A stretch of DNA of 49,743 bases from Jiella endophytica (GCF_004519335.1 NZ_SOZD01000013.1:1-49743), one strand, 5' to 3'. Positions 10,322-18,755 are shown, counted from the first letter of the stretch. A program made the numbers and translations. Notes: a model not told the origin generated them from the sequence alone.

Positions 10322-10342
10322 GGGCGGCCGGACAGGCCGCCC
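10322..10342 (-). other. Hairpin in the oxc leader
   Basis: GGGCGGCC, GGACA, GGCCGCCC: a perfect 8-bp stem about 61 bases before the oxc start. A second small stem (GCGCC/GGCGC, 10355-10369) lies directly upstream in the transcript. If transcription starts near 10620 the oxc leader is about 360 bases and structured. No known riboswitch class was recognised. Confidence 0.35.
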
Positions 10343-10627
10343 CTGGATCCTTCCGCGCCGTTTGGGCGCAACTTCCCCGTTCCGCGGCACTCCCAGGGTG
10401 CTCGGCGGCGCAGGTTTCCAGCTCGCGACCCGCTCCAACCCGCCTTGCGGCGGAGGGACAGACGATCGCGTTCGTTCCGTATCCGCGAAGGTTACGGCGC
10501 CAGAGGCTGAAGTAATGTCTTGCTTTTTACGGCCTGTTGCCGTTGACCAGGCGAGCGATGACCGTTCGGCTGGTGCGGGATGCAGTGTGCAATAGACCTC
10601 CTCGCCATCGCTCCTACGCCGTTATTG

Positions 10628-10653
10628 CTGGCATGCCAGATACCAATTGTCAA
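10628..10653 (-). promoter_or_regulatory. Putative oxc promoter -35 box with palindromic operator
   Basis: On the minus strand a perfect TTGACA (10653-10648) is followed by the palindrome CTGGCATGCCAG (10628-10639), which would lie between the -35 and -10 boxes. The 16-base string CTGGCATGCCAGATAC recurs exactly at 10899-10914. A repressor operator is inferred from the location; the -10 box is poor (AGCAAT or CAATAA). The TGGNNNNCCA-like shape would suit a FadR-type GntR regulator, but none is encoded nearby. Confidence 0.45.
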
Positions 10654-10898
10654 ACAACTTTTTTCCCGCCTGTCATGAGCCCTTCATATGCAGGCGTTCC
10701 GGCCAGAGGCCGGGCTCGCGCGGCTCCGGAATCACTGGCATCCCCAGCGGCGCATTTCGGCATCCGCGACCGGTCGGACATTTGCGGCCGACGACGCGCG
10801 GAAGAGATCTGAAGAGACCGCCCTCTACCGTTCCAACACCTTCCGCTATGCAATGACGCTGGGTCAGCCATGCACTGCCCTGCGTTGTGCGCGCAGCT

Positions 10899-10915
10899 CT
10901 GGCATGCCAGATACA
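10899..10915 (+). promoter_or_regulatory. Second copy of the palindromic operator, upstream of a small gene
   Basis: CTGGCATGCCAGATAC, identical over 16 bases to 10628-10643, containing the perfect 12-bp palindrome CTGGCATGCCAG. It ends 47 bases before the start codon of the 45-codon gene at 10962, where a promoter (GATACA as a -10 candidate) would sit. A weaker relative, CTGGCATCCCCAG, is at 10735-10747. Confidence 0.5.
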
Positions 10916-10961
10916 AGCCCAGCAGCGAGCCACCCTGCAGATCCCTAGAAGGAGCCCGAAA

Positions 10962-11099
10962 ATGCCGACGACCCACGCAAGTTTCTCCCCGACCCACACC
11001 AGCGAGACCCGCGGCCTGTGGGCGATGATCATGGCTTTCCTCGACAGCCGCGCCCGCGCCGAGGCGAAGTCGCAGAGCTACGTGCCCTTCGGCCTCTGA
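10962..11099 (+). CDS. Small hypothetical protein, 45 residues
   Basis: A short gene with a textbook ribosome site, AGAAGGAG, 7 bases before the ATG, and a hairpin with a short T-rich tail at 11233-11275 after it. The protein starts MPTTHASFSPTHTSETRG, has a short amphipathic or hydrophobic stretch (LWAMIMAFLDSRARAEAK) and ends SYVPFGL. I do not recognise a family. It is transcribed away from oxc, and both carry the same 16-bp operator, so co-regulation with the oxalate array is inferred. It could be a small regulator, a membrane-associated helper or a leader peptide. Confidence 0.5.
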   Translation: MPTTHASFSPTHTSETRGLWAMIMAFLDSRARAEAKSQSYVPFGL

Positions 11100-11232
11100 T
11101 TTCTCGCAAGGGCGAGACGGCGATAGCCGGCCGAAGACCGGGAGCCCAAGCGCTTTCGGGCCCTCTGCCGGGCCTGCGACCCCAGCCCCTCGCCGGGCCG
11201 CCTTTCGACAATCTTGAAGCATCGACCCACTC

Positions 11233-11275
11233 GGCCGCCGGACGCCTCGCGCATCCGGCGGCCGTTCCGTTTTCG
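11233..11275 (+). terminator. Rho-independent-type terminator after the small gene
   Basis: GGCCGCCGGACGC (11233-11245), a 5-base loop, and GCATCCGGCGGCC (11251-11263) pair over 13 positions with one mismatch, followed by GTTCCGTTTTC. It lies between the small gene at 10962 and the DeoR gene at 11380, so it would insulate the regulator. Confidence 0.5.
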
Positions 11276-11379
11276 CGGCGGCATTCGCGACGGACCGGCG
11301 GGCGGGGAGCCGTCCGGTCTATCAATGGCCCGGCGGCCGTTCTATCGATGGGACGGGTTCCGCAGCCGGTCGGAGAGCG

Positions 11380-12141
11380 ATGAGAGTCAGCAAAGCCAAA
11401 CGCCAGTCCCAGATCCTTGCCGAACTGAACGTCTCGCCGAGCCTTCGCATCGCCGATCTGGCCGATCGGCTCGCCGTCTCCACCGAAACCATCCGCCGCG
11501 ATCTCGACGAGCTCACCCGCCAGGGCCAGCTCAACCGCACCTATGGCGGCGCCATCCGCGCCCTCGGCACCGAGCCCTCCGTCACCGAGCGGCACACGCT
11601 GCTGGTCGCCGAGCGCGAGCGGATCGCCCGGGCGACGATGGAGATCCTGAGGCCGGCCAATGTCATCATGATCGGCTCGGGATCGACCACCGTCCACGTG
11701 GCGCGGCGACTGGCGGTCGAGCGGACCAACATCACCGTCATCACCCATTCCTTCGGCGTCGCGACGGTGCTGGCGCTCAATCCGACGATCTCGACGCTGA
11801 TCGCCCCCGGCACCTATGACGGCACCGAAGGGGCGACGGTCGGCGTCCACACGGTCGGCTTCCTGAACGAGTTCTTCGCCGACGCCGTGGTGCTCGGTGC
11901 GAGCGGCCTCACCGAGGAAGGGCCGACCGACGCGCTGATCGAGGCCGGCGCCGTCTATGGCGCGATGCTCGCCCGCTCGGCGCGCTCGGTGCTCGTTGCC
12001 GACCATTCGAAATTCGGCCGCGTGTTTCCATCGCGCTGGGCGAGGTGGAAGCAGATCGACGCGCTGGTCAGCGACGCGGCTCCGAACGGTCAGCTGCAGG
12101 CGGCGATCGACCGCCACCATGTCAGCGTCACGGTCGGCTGA
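11380..12141 (+). CDS. DeoR/GlpR-family transcriptional regulator
   Basis: 253 residues. The N-terminal DeoR winged helix (MRVSKAKRQSQILAELNVSPSLR is followed by IADLADRLAVSTETIRRDLDEL, residues about 8-60) carries the diagnostic STETIRRDL recognition helix and the GGAIR stretch. The remainder is the DeoRC sugar-phosphate-sensor fold (ANVIMIGSGSTTVHVARRL near 90-110; DGTEGATVG). Known role: repressors whose effector is often a phosphorylated sugar or metabolite. It converges with the ABC importer at 12163-16289 and is the only regulator in this cluster, so it is the natural candidate for the shared inverted repeats at 16373 and 19884. A phosphorylated effector would suit a pathway that has a kinase. 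Confidence 0.87.
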   Translation: MRVSKAKRQSQILAELNVSPSLRIADLADRLAVSTETIRRDLDELTRQGQLNRTYGGAIRALGTEPSVTERHTLLVAERERIARATMEILRPANVIMIGSGSTTVHVARRLAVERTNITVITHSFGVATVLALNPTISTLIAPGTYDGTEGATVGVHTVGFLNEFFADAVVLGASGLTEEGPTDALIEAGAVYGAMLARSARSVLVADHSKFGRVFPSRWARWKQIDALVSDAAPNGQLQAAIDRHHVSVTVG

Positions 12142-12162
12142 CGCCGGTCCCTTCTGCCGGCC

Positions 12163-12966
12163 TCAGCGCGCCCGCCGCGCCTTGACGAAGCCGGCGATGG
12201 CGCCGCCCGCCAGAAGCAGCGTCGCCGCGGCGAGCGTGCTCATCGTGCCGAGCGCCGGCACCATCGGCGTATAGCCGGCGACCATCTTCGAATAGAGCCA
12301 TTTCGGGATCGTCGAGTCGGCGCCCGCCGTATAGAGCGACAGCGGGAAATTGCCCCAGGAGAGCAGGAAGGCGAAGAGCGCCCCGGACCAGATGCCCGGC
12401 CAGAGGATCGGCAGGGTCACGTCCCTGAGGATCATCCAGCGCCCTGCCCCGAGATCGGCCGCCGCCTCCTCCATCGCCGGGTCGAAGCCGTAGACCTGGA
12501 TGGCGATCACCAGCGTGACGACCGGGACGATCCAGACGAGATGGGCGACGATCGCCGTGTGCCAGCTCGGCTGGATGCCGAGCGTGTTGAACCACAGAAG
12601 CAGCGCCAGGCCGAGCACCGGCTGGGGAAAGAAGATCGGCAGCAGCAGAAGCTTCTGGTAGAGCCGCCGGCCGCGCCAGTCGAACCTGGCGAAGGCGAGC
12701 GCGCCGAAGAAGCCGAGCACCAGCGAGACGACGGTGACGATCAGCGCGATCAGGATCGAGGTCTGGACGATCCGCTGGATCTCCAGCGAATCGAGCGTCT
12801 TCTGCCACCATTCGAAGGAGTAGGCGCGGATCGGGAAAAGGAAGTAGCGGCCCTTCGACAGCCCGGCGAGCGCGCCGCAGGCGACCGGCAGGTAGATCGC
12901 CACGGCGACGAAGATCGTCCAGATCCAGATCATCAGATGCGAGCGGCGGGGGCGGCTTCGATCCAT
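12163..12966 (-). CDS. Polyamine-type ABC importer, permease (PotC-like)
   Basis: 267 residues with six hydrophobic segments and the BPD_transp_1 EAA-type loop EEAAADLGAGRWMILRDVTLP near residue 165 (quoted in part: ADLGAGRWMILRDVTLP). The starting ATG has AGGTGA upstream and lies 4 bases past the stop of the first permease. It is the last gene of the minus-strand operon SBP, ATPase, permease, permease. Family knowledge: PotC/YdcV-type subunits of importers for cationic amines, opines or similar. The substrate is not determined by the permease itself. It is convergent with the DeoR gene, with 21 bp between the stops. Confidence 0.88.
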   Translation of the reverse strand: MDRSRPRRSHLMIWIWTIFVAVAIYLPVACGALAGLSKGRYFLFPIRAYSFEWWQKTLDSLEIQRIVQTSILIALIVTVVSLVLGFFGALAFARFDWRGRRLYQKLLLLPIFFPQPVLGLALLLWFNTLGIQPSWHTAIVAHLVWIVPVVTLVIAIQVYGFDPAMEEAAADLGAGRWMILRDVTLPILWPGIWSGALFAFLLSWGNFPLSLYTAGADSTIPKWLYSKMVAGYTPMVPALGTMSTLAAATLLLAGGAIAGFVKARRAR

Positions 12967-12970
12967 CGCG

Positions 12971-13900
12971 TCACCTGCGGCCGAGAATGCGGTCGAGGTC
13001 GAGCCGCGCCATCACCGCCATCGACAGCCCGCCGATGACGATCATCAGAAGCACGGCGAGCGCCGCGCCGCGCGGCCAGTTCTGCGAATAGGTGAAGGCG
13101 TTCTCGATGTCGTGGCTGATCATGATCACCGACTGGCCGCCGAGGATCTTCGCCTCCGCCACCGCGCCGGCGGCGAGGACGAAGGTCAGAAGCGCGCCGA
13201 TCAGGATGCCGGGCATCGCCAGCGGCAGCTCGATCTCCCGCCAGATCATCAGCCGGCCGGCGCCGAAGTCCCGCGCCGCCTCGATCAGGTCGCCCGGCAC
13301 CATCGACAGCCCCAGCGTCATCGGAAACAGCATGAAGGGCAGATAGGTGTAGATCATCCCGAACAGCGTGATCTCCGGCGTGAACAGCACGTTGGGGCCG
13401 GAGAGCCCGATGCCCGCCAAAAGCCCGTCGAGCACCCCGTGATTGATGAAGAACAGCGTCCAGCCATAGAGCCGGACGTTCTCCGAGATGAACAGCGGGA
13501 AAACGAAGGCGATGCTGACCAGCGACGACCAGCGGCCGAAGACCCGCACCAGGCCGTAGGCGATCGGGTAGCAGATCAGGAGCAGCGCCGCGACGGTCAG
13601 GAGCGCCAGCGCCAGCGACCAGGCGAAGGACATCCACACCGTGTCGGCCGGATTGAAGATCTCGGCGAAGTTCCGCAGCGTGAAACTCTCGAACACCGCG
13701 AAGCTGCGGGGCTCGGCGAAGGCAAAGCCGATCACAGTCAGGAGCGGCGCGAGGAAGCCGAGCGCCATGAACAGGAGGATCGGGCTCGCGCAGCGCGCCC
13801 CCGCCGGGAGCGAAAGGTGGCGGAGCGCGCTCCGGCCCTGCCGCTCTTTGCCCTGTTTCTCCCTGACTGTTGACGAGGTGCCGAGCGTCGCGTCGCTCAT
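12971..13900 (-). CDS. Polyamine-type ABC importer, permease (PotB-like)
   Basis: 309 residues. A hydrophilic N-terminus (MSDATLGTSSTVREKQGKER) is followed by TM segments beginning at about residue 38 (ILLFMALGFLAPLLTVIGF). The coupling loop EAARDFGAGRLMIWREIELP lies near 215-235. It is translationally close to the ATPase (3-base gap after its stop). PotB/YdcU-type permeases form the heterodimeric channel with the PotC-like partner encoded directly downstream. The assignment to the spermidine/putrescine/opine subfamily rests on the SBP and ATPase next door. Confidence 0.88.
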   Translation of the reverse strand: MSDATLGTSSTVREKQGKERQGRSALRHLSLPAGARCASPILLFMALGFLAPLLTVIGFAFAEPRSFAVFESFTLRNFAEIFNPADTVWMSFAWSLALALLTVAALLLICYPIAYGLVRVFGRWSSLVSIAFVFPLFISENVRLYGWTLFFINHGVLDGLLAGIGLSGPNVLFTPEITLFGMIYTYLPFMLFPMTLGLSMVPGDLIEAARDFGAGRLMIWREIELPLAMPGILIGALLTFVLAAGAVAEAKILGGQSVIMISHDIENAFTYSQNWPRGAALAVLLMIVIGGLSMAVMARLDLDRILGRR

Positions 13901-13903
13901 CGC

Positions 13904-15100
13904 TCAGGCCTCCACGACGATGGCGTCTTCGGCGTTCCAGCCGATCAGCACCTCGCCGTCGCCGGTGCCGGGGCGGATCTGCGAGCGCGACATCTCGATC
14001 AGGAACACCCGCTCGCCCGCCCGCACCTGGTACTGGATGCGCGAGCCGAGCGAATATTCGTTGTAGACCCGGCCGCTGACGACATTGTCGGCATCGCCGG
14101 GCGCCGCGAGGAACTTCATGTATTCCGGCCGGATGACGACGGCCGCCCGCTCGGCCCCGGCCATTGTTTGGGGGAGCACGAGGCGGACCGGCTCCGCGGT
14201 CTCCTGCGACAGCCATGCGCCGTTCGAAAGGGTGACGCCGATAACGTTCACCTCGCCGACGAATTCGGCGACGAAGCGGTTCTGCGGCTGGCCGTAGATC
14301 GCGTCGGGGCTGCCGACCTGGACGAGCTTGCCGGCGCGCATGACGCCGATCCGGTCGGACATCACCATCGCCTCCTCCAGCGAGTGGGTGATGTAGACGA
14401 AGGTCTTGCCGGTCTCCTTGTGAAGGTCTTTCAGCTCCTTCTCGAGCAGCTTCTTCAGCTTGTAGTCGAGGGCCGAGAGCGGCTCGTCGAAGAACAGGAC
14501 GTCAGGGTCATAGGCAAAGGCCCTGGCAAGCGCGACGCGCTGGCGCTCGCCGCCGGAGCAGGTCATGACGTTCTTGCCGTAATAGGCCTCCGGCAGCCGC
14601 ACCATGCGCAGGAGCTCCAGCGCCCGCGCCTTGCGCTCGGCGGCGGAGACGCCCTTCGCCTTCAGCGGAAACTCGATGTTGCGCCCGACGGTCATGTGCG
14701 GGAACAGCGCCAGCGACTGAAAGACCAGGCAGGTCGGCCGCCGGCGCGCCGGCAGGTCGTTGATCAGCGTGCCGCGCAGCGTGATGTTGCCCTCCGACGG
14801 CTGCTCCAGCCCGGCAAGCATCCGCAGAAGCGTCGTCTTGCCGGAGCCGGACGGCCCGACGATGGTCAGGAACTCGCCCTCGCGGATGTCGAGCGAGATG
14901 TCGTCGACGGCGGTGAAGTCGTCAAAGCGTTTGGAAACGCCGACCAGCTGCAGCACCGGCAGCGCCGGCCTGTCCGCCCCCTCGCCCGGGCGCCCCCCGC
15001 CCGCGCGGGCCGTCTCGCTCTGCCCGGCGCCCATGCGGGCCGTCTCGCTCTGCTCAGTCCAGGTCATGTTCATCGGCTTGGCGGCTGCCGCTTCTCGCAT
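13904..15100 (-). CDS. Polyamine-type ABC importer, ATP-binding protein (PotA-like)
   Basis: 398 residues. After a long, variable N-terminus, LQLVGVSKRFDDFTAVDDIS opens the ATPase domain. Walker A is GPSGSGKTT, the signature is CSGGERQRVALARA (an unusual Cys precedes SGG), and Walker B is VLFFDEPLSALD. The C-terminal TOBE region includes RPEYMKF. It energises the two downstream permeases. Oddity: residues before the ATPase core contain the repeated string QSETAR, encoded by a direct DNA repeat (19 bases, 30 bases apart at 15005-15053). The start is uncertain: ATGs at 15073 and 15067 are also in frame and none has a clear ribosome site. Confidence 0.88.
   Translation of the reverse strand: MREAAAAKPMNMTWTEQSETARMGAGQSETARAGGGRPGEGADRPALPVLQLVGVSKRFDDFTAVDDISLDIREGEFLTIVGPSGSGKTTLLRMLAGLEQPSEGNITLRGTLINDLPARRRPTCLVFQSLALFPHMTVGRNIEFPLKAKGVSAAERKARALELLRMVRLPEAYYGKNVMTCSGGERQRVALARAFAYDPDVLFFDEPLSALDYKLKKLLEKELKDLHKETGKTFVYITHSLEEAMVMSDRIGVMRAGKLVQVGSPDAIYGQPQNRFVAEFVGEVNVIGVTLSNGAWLSQETAEPVRLVLPQTMAGAERAAVVIRPEYMKFLAAPGDADNVVSGRVYNEYSLGSRIQYQVRAGERVFLIEMSRSQIRPGTGDGEVLIGWNAEDAIVVEA
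15005..15053. repeat. Short tandem duplication in the ATPase N-terminus
   Basis: A 19-base string, GCGGGCCGTCTCGCTCTGC, occurs at 15005-15023 and 15035-15053, period 30. It encodes the duplicated QSETAR segment before the nucleotide-binding domain. The in-frame period (10 codons) keeps the gene open. Confidence 0.75.
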
Positions 15101-15143
15101 CGGGAAAGATCGGGCCGGCGCGCCCCGCGCCGGCCCGGAGCGC

Positions 15144-16289
15144 TCAGCTGCGCTGGCGCTTGGCGTTGTTCATCAGGTCGAGCGCCTTCTCGTAGTCCGG
15201 CACGATGTCGTATTCGACCGAACGGGCCATCTCCTCTTCGAGGCTGTCCCACTGGATGGCGTCGAGCTCGTCCTTGGTGAACAGGTCGAAACAGGCCTTG
15301 TTGCCCATCTGGGCGACCGGGTTGAAGGTGCCCTCGGCAAAGGCCACCGTGTGGGCGACTTCCGGATCCTGGACGTATTTGAGGAATTCCGGGGCCAGCG
15401 GCGAGAGCTCGGGGTTGTTCACCGTCGAGGTCACCTCGATCCAGGAAACGCCGCCCTTGCCGTTCATCGGGCCCTTCAGCGGCGTGATCGCCCGCATCTC
15501 CGGGAAGCCGTCGGCCCGCGCCGGCGAGACCGAATAGGTGCCGCCGGTCATATGCAGGTCGATCTCGCCGGAGATCAGCGCCTGGTTCATCGTCGCGATG
15601 TCGCCGATCAGCTTGGCGCCCTTGAACACCTTCAGGGCGGTGTCCTCGAAGGCCTTCATCTCCTCCGGCGAGTGCTCCTTGAACGGGTCGAGCCCGGCGA
15701 CCAGGAAGATGTTGAAGACGTTCCAGTCGTCTGATTCGAGAATGCCGTATTTGCCGGCGAGGCTCTCGTCGTTGAAGAGGTCCCAGCCGGTCTCCTCGGC
15801 GGTCTTGCGGCTGATCTTGTCGGTGTTGACCACATAGCTGTAGGGGCCGAAGCGCTGGGTCATGCCTAGCAGCTCGCTGCCGTCGTCGCTCATCGCCCAT
15901 TTGTAGGGCGGATGGAACTGCTCCAGCATCTTGTCGAAGTACGGCATGAACTCGTCCTTCGGCAGCGGCTTGATCAGCTTTTCCGGATACATGATCTTGC
16001 GTGCCCAGGGATTGTTCACGTTGATCAGATCCCAGACCTTGCTCTCGCCCGAGCGCAGCCGGTTGATCATCGTCGGATCGTTGGTGAGGCTCTCGGCCTT
16101 CACCGTCGCCCCCTCCTTCTCGCGGAAGGGGTCGAGCACCTGCGCCGAGTTGTAGCCCTCCCAGCACAAGATGTTCAGTTCCTTCTCGCGGGCGGCAAGG
16201 GCCGCGCCCGGAAAGCCGAGCGGCGCGCCCGCGGCAAGGGCGCCGGCGCCGAGGATCTTGAGCGTGTCGCGTCGGTTGAAATTCGTCAT
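15144..16289 (-). CDS. Polyamine-type ABC importer, periplasmic substrate-binding protein
   Basis: 381 residues. The N-terminus MTNFNRRDTLKILGAGALAAG has a twin-arginine-like RRDTLK motif followed by a hydrophobic stretch and an AALAA cleavage region, so export is probably by Tat. The mature part begins KELNILCWEGYNS, the PotD/PotF-type opening (LNxxxWxxY). It is the first gene of the four-gene importer operon, with a 288-bp divergent gap to the SDR gene. The ligand would be a small cationic or polar amine by family, which fits the amino-alcohol kinase and phospho-lyase in the same cluster; this last step is inference. Confidence 0.87.
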   Translation of the reverse strand: MTNFNRRDTLKILGAGALAAGAPLGFPGAALAAREKELNILCWEGYNSAQVLDPFREKEGATVKAESLTNDPTMINRLRSGESKVWDLINVNNPWARKIMYPEKLIKPLPKDEFMPYFDKMLEQFHPPYKWAMSDDGSELLGMTQRFGPYSYVVNTDKISRKTAEETGWDLFNDESLAGKYGILESDDWNVFNIFLVAGLDPFKEHSPEEMKAFEDTALKVFKGAKLIGDIATMNQALISGEIDLHMTGGTYSVSPARADGFPEMRAITPLKGPMNGKGGVSWIEVTSTVNNPELSPLAPEFLKYVQDPEVAHTVAFAEGTFNPVAQMGNKACFDLFTKDELDAIQWDSLEEEMARSVEYDIVPDYEKALDLMNNAKRQRS

Positions 16290-16348
16290 CGGTCCCTCTC
16301 GTCACTCGGCGGGCGTGCGGCCGCCAAAAACTTGGCATGTCCGTCATT

Positions 16349-16390
16349 CGATGTGGCATATCGAACGTCGCGATGTGGACTTCACAACAT
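16349..16390. promoter_or_regulatory. Operator region between the importer and SDR genes
   Basis: The 288-bp divergent gap contains ATGTGGACTTCACAACAT (16373-16390), an imperfect inverted repeat matching the perfect one at 19884-19901 in arm sequence and 6-base spacing. CGATGTGG occurs twice, 22 bases apart (16349 and 16371), about two helix turns. A GGCATGCCAG palindrome core at 16456-16465 resembles the oxc operator. A shared regulator is inferred. Confidence 0.5.
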
Positions 16391-16577
16391 TTTTTTGCGA
16401 TGCGTCAAGAGCTATGATGCCTCGAGCGGCAGCCATGGCCGTTGCCCAAGCATTCGGCATGCCAGTTCGGGCAGAAGCGCGGCATGCGCGCGGTGTTGCG
16501 GGCGTGACGCCTGGCGCAGGCCCGCCGGGCGGCCCGCGACAACCGCGGCGAAAGACACGACAAGAGAGGAGCGCGAC

Positions 16578-17351
16578 ATGTACAGATCGCTGAAGGGAAA
16601 GACCGTCATCGTCACCGGCGCCAGCCGCGGCATCGGCCGGGGCATCGCCAAAAGGTTCGGCGAGGCGGAACTCAACGTCCTCGTCGTCTCGCGCAGCCTC
16701 GCCGATGCCGAGAAGGTCGCCGCCGAGATCGGCGGCCATGCCAGCGCCTTCGAAGCCGATGTCGCCGAGCCGGAGGCTGCCGATGCGATGGCGGCGGCAG
16801 CGCTCGAGCGCTACGGCACGATCGACGTCCTTTGCGCCAATGCCGGCATCTTTCCCTCGGCGAAGCTCGGCGAGATGACGGCGGCCGACTTCGACCAGGT
16901 CATCGGCACCAATCTGAAAGGCACCTTCCTGGCGGTGTCGGCCTGCCTGCCGGCGATGAAGGCGCAGAAGTCCGGCCGCATCATCCTGACCTCGTCGATC
17001 ACCGGACCGGTCACCGGCTTTCCCGGCTGGTCGCATTACGGAGCGAGCAAGGCCGGCCAGCTCGGCTTCATGCGCACCGCGGCGATCGAGCTCGCGCCCT
17101 CCAACATCACCGTGAATGCCGTGCTGCCCGGCAACATCGCCACCGAGGGCCTCGCCGATCTCGGCGCAGACTACACCGCGAAGATGGCGGCCTCGGTGCC
17201 GATGAAGCGCCTCGGCACGGTCGAGGATATCGCCAATGCGGCGCTGTTCTTCGCCACCGAGGAGGCCGCCTATGTCACCGGCCAGAGCCTCATCATCGAC
17301 GGCGGCCAGATCCTGCCGGAATCCCTCGACGCGCTCGAAGCGATGGGCTGA
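16578..17351 (+). CDS. SDR-family NAD(P)-dependent oxidoreductase (FabG-like)
   Basis: 257 residues with GAGAGGAG 7 bases before the ATG. It is a classical short-chain dehydrogenase: cofactor motif TGASRGIG (about residues 13-20), NAG in LCANAGIF (near 90), and the catalytic Ser (TSSITG) with Tyr154 and Lys158 in HYGASKAGQ. The C-terminus has the DGG motif (IIDGGQILP). It reads away from the ABC importer and towards the phospho-lyase gene, within the same putative regulon. FabG-like SDRs oxidise or reduce many alcohols and ketones; here oxidation of a hydroxyl on the imported compound or reduction of its aldehyde product is possible. The substrate cannot be read from the sequence. Confidence 0.87.
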   Translation: MYRSLKGKTVIVTGASRGIGRGIAKRFGEAELNVLVVSRSLADAEKVAAEIGGHASAFEADVAEPEAADAMAAAALERYGTIDVLCANAGIFPSAKLGEMTAADFDQVIGTNLKGTFLAVSACLPAMKAQKSGRIILTSSITGPVTGFPGWSHYGASKAGQLGFMRTAAIELAPSNITVNAVLPGNIATEGLADLGADYTAKMAASVPMKRLGTVEDIANAALFFATEEAAYVTGQSLIIDGGQILPESLDALEAMG

Positions 17352-17414
17352 CTTGCCCCCCGGCGCCGCCTCACCAAGGCGCCGGATGCTCCGCCACGAG
17401 CCGGTCTTCCGACG

Positions 17415-18755
17415 TCAGCCGGCGGGGCGTTCCAGAACGTCGGCCAGCGCCGCGACGAACATCTCCGCATGCTCGCGCGAAAAGCAGAGCGGCGGGCGGA
17501 TCTTCAGCGTATGGCCGAAGGGTCCGGCCGCCCCGACCAGCACATGCCGGCGCCTGAGGCCGTTGATCACCGCGCCGGCGCGCCGGGCGTCAGGCGCGCG
17601 GGTGTCCGGATCGACGATATCGAGCCCGACGAAGAGCCCGGCGCCGCGCACCGCGCCGATCTCCGGACGCCGCCCGGCAAGCTGCCGCAGCCCCGCGCGC
17701 AGATATCCGCCGACGGCCTCGGCATTTTCGATCAGCCCCTCCCCGGCGATCACCTCCAGCACCGCCCGGCCGGCCGCAGCCGCCACGGTGTTGCCGCCGA
17801 AGGTGTTGAAATAGCCGACGCTCTCGCAGAACCGCTCGAGCAGGTCGGCCCGCGTCGCGACGCCGCCCATCGGATAGCCGTTGCCCATCGGCTTGCCCAT
17901 GGTGACGATGTCCGGCGTCACGCCATGGCGGGCAAAGCCCCAGAGCCCCGCCCCGGTGCGCCCGAAGCCCGGCTGCACCTCGTCGGCGATGAAGATGCCG
18001 CCGGCCGCCTGCACGGCCTCGACCGCCGGCTTCAGGAAGCCCGGCGGGTCGGCGAAGACACCGTCGGAGGAGAAGATCGTGTCGACGATCAGGCCTGCAA
18101 GGCCGTGGCCGCTCGCCTGAAGCTCGCCGATCGCCTTGGCCACGGCGCCAGCAAAGCGCGCCGCAAGGTCGCCCGGCCCGTCGCCGTCCCGCTCAGCCGG
18201 CATCGGCACGACCCGGACATGCGGCGGCACCGCGCCGCCCTTCAGCGACGACGGCGAGACCTCGGTGACGAGCGACGTGTTGCCGTGATAGGCGGTCTCG
18301 GTGACGATGAAGCCGCGCGCCCCCGTCGTCGCCATGGCGAGCCGCAGAGCCAGATCGTTGCTCTCCGAGCCGGTGCAGGTCATCACCAGATTGCCGATAG
18401 ATGCCGGCAGCGTCGCCAGCAGCGCCTCGCTGTAACCCTGGACGGTGTCGTTGAGATAGCGCGTGTGGATCGCCATTTCGCCGGCCTGGCGGGCGATCGC
18501 CTCGACGACCCTCGGATGGCAGTGCCCGACCGACGGCACGTTGTTGTAGACGTCGAGATAGCGCTCGCCCGCCCTGTCATACATGAAGACGCCGCTCGCC
18601 CGGACCATCTCGATCGGCTCGCGGTAGAACAGCACCGAGGAGGCCCCCGCCGTCGCCCGGCGCCGCTCGACCATCTCGGCGGTCCGCCCGACGAGCCCCT
18701 CGGCCTCCTTGGCGTCGAAGGCGTTCAGCGCCAGGATCGGCTTGGTCGGGTTCAT
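17415..18755 (-). CDS. Class-III PLP enzyme, amino-alcohol-phosphate phospho-lyase type
   Basis: 446 residues from MNPTKPILALN; GGAGAG lies 9 bases upstream, so I prefer this to the longer in-frame start. Fold-type I, class-III aminotransferase family with PLP Lys288 in VTMGKPMGNGYP, IADEVQPGFGRTG before it, and NTFGGNTV after it. The segments LDVYNNVPSVGHCHPRVVEA, TRYLNDTV and TCTGSESNDLALRLA resemble the AGXT2L branch (ethanolamine-phosphate and 5-phosphohydroxylysine phospho-lyases) more than ordinary omega-transaminases. Known in that branch: beta-elimination of phosphate and ammonia from an amino-alcohol phosphate, giving an aldehyde. The kinase gene directly upstream on the same strand supports this reading. 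A plain transaminase is the alternative. Confidence 0.85.
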   Translation of the reverse strand: MNPTKPILALNAFDAKEAEGLVGRTAEMVERRRATAGASSVLFYREPIEMVRASGVFMYDRAGERYLDVYNNVPSVGHCHPRVVEAIARQAGEMAIHTRYLNDTVQGYSEALLATLPASIGNLVMTCTGSESNDLALRLAMATTGARGFIVTETAYHGNTSLVTEVSPSSLKGGAVPPHVRVVPMPAERDGDGPGDLAARFAGAVAKAIGELQASGHGLAGLIVDTIFSSDGVFADPPGFLKPAVEAVQAAGGIFIADEVQPGFGRTGAGLWGFARHGVTPDIVTMGKPMGNGYPMGGVATRADLLERFCESVGYFNTFGGNTVAAAAGRAVLEVIAGEGLIENAEAVGGYLRAGLRQLAGRRPEIGAVRGAGLFVGLDIVDPDTRAPDARRAGAVINGLRRRHVLVGAAGPFGHTLKIRPPLCFSREHAEMFVAALADVLERPAG

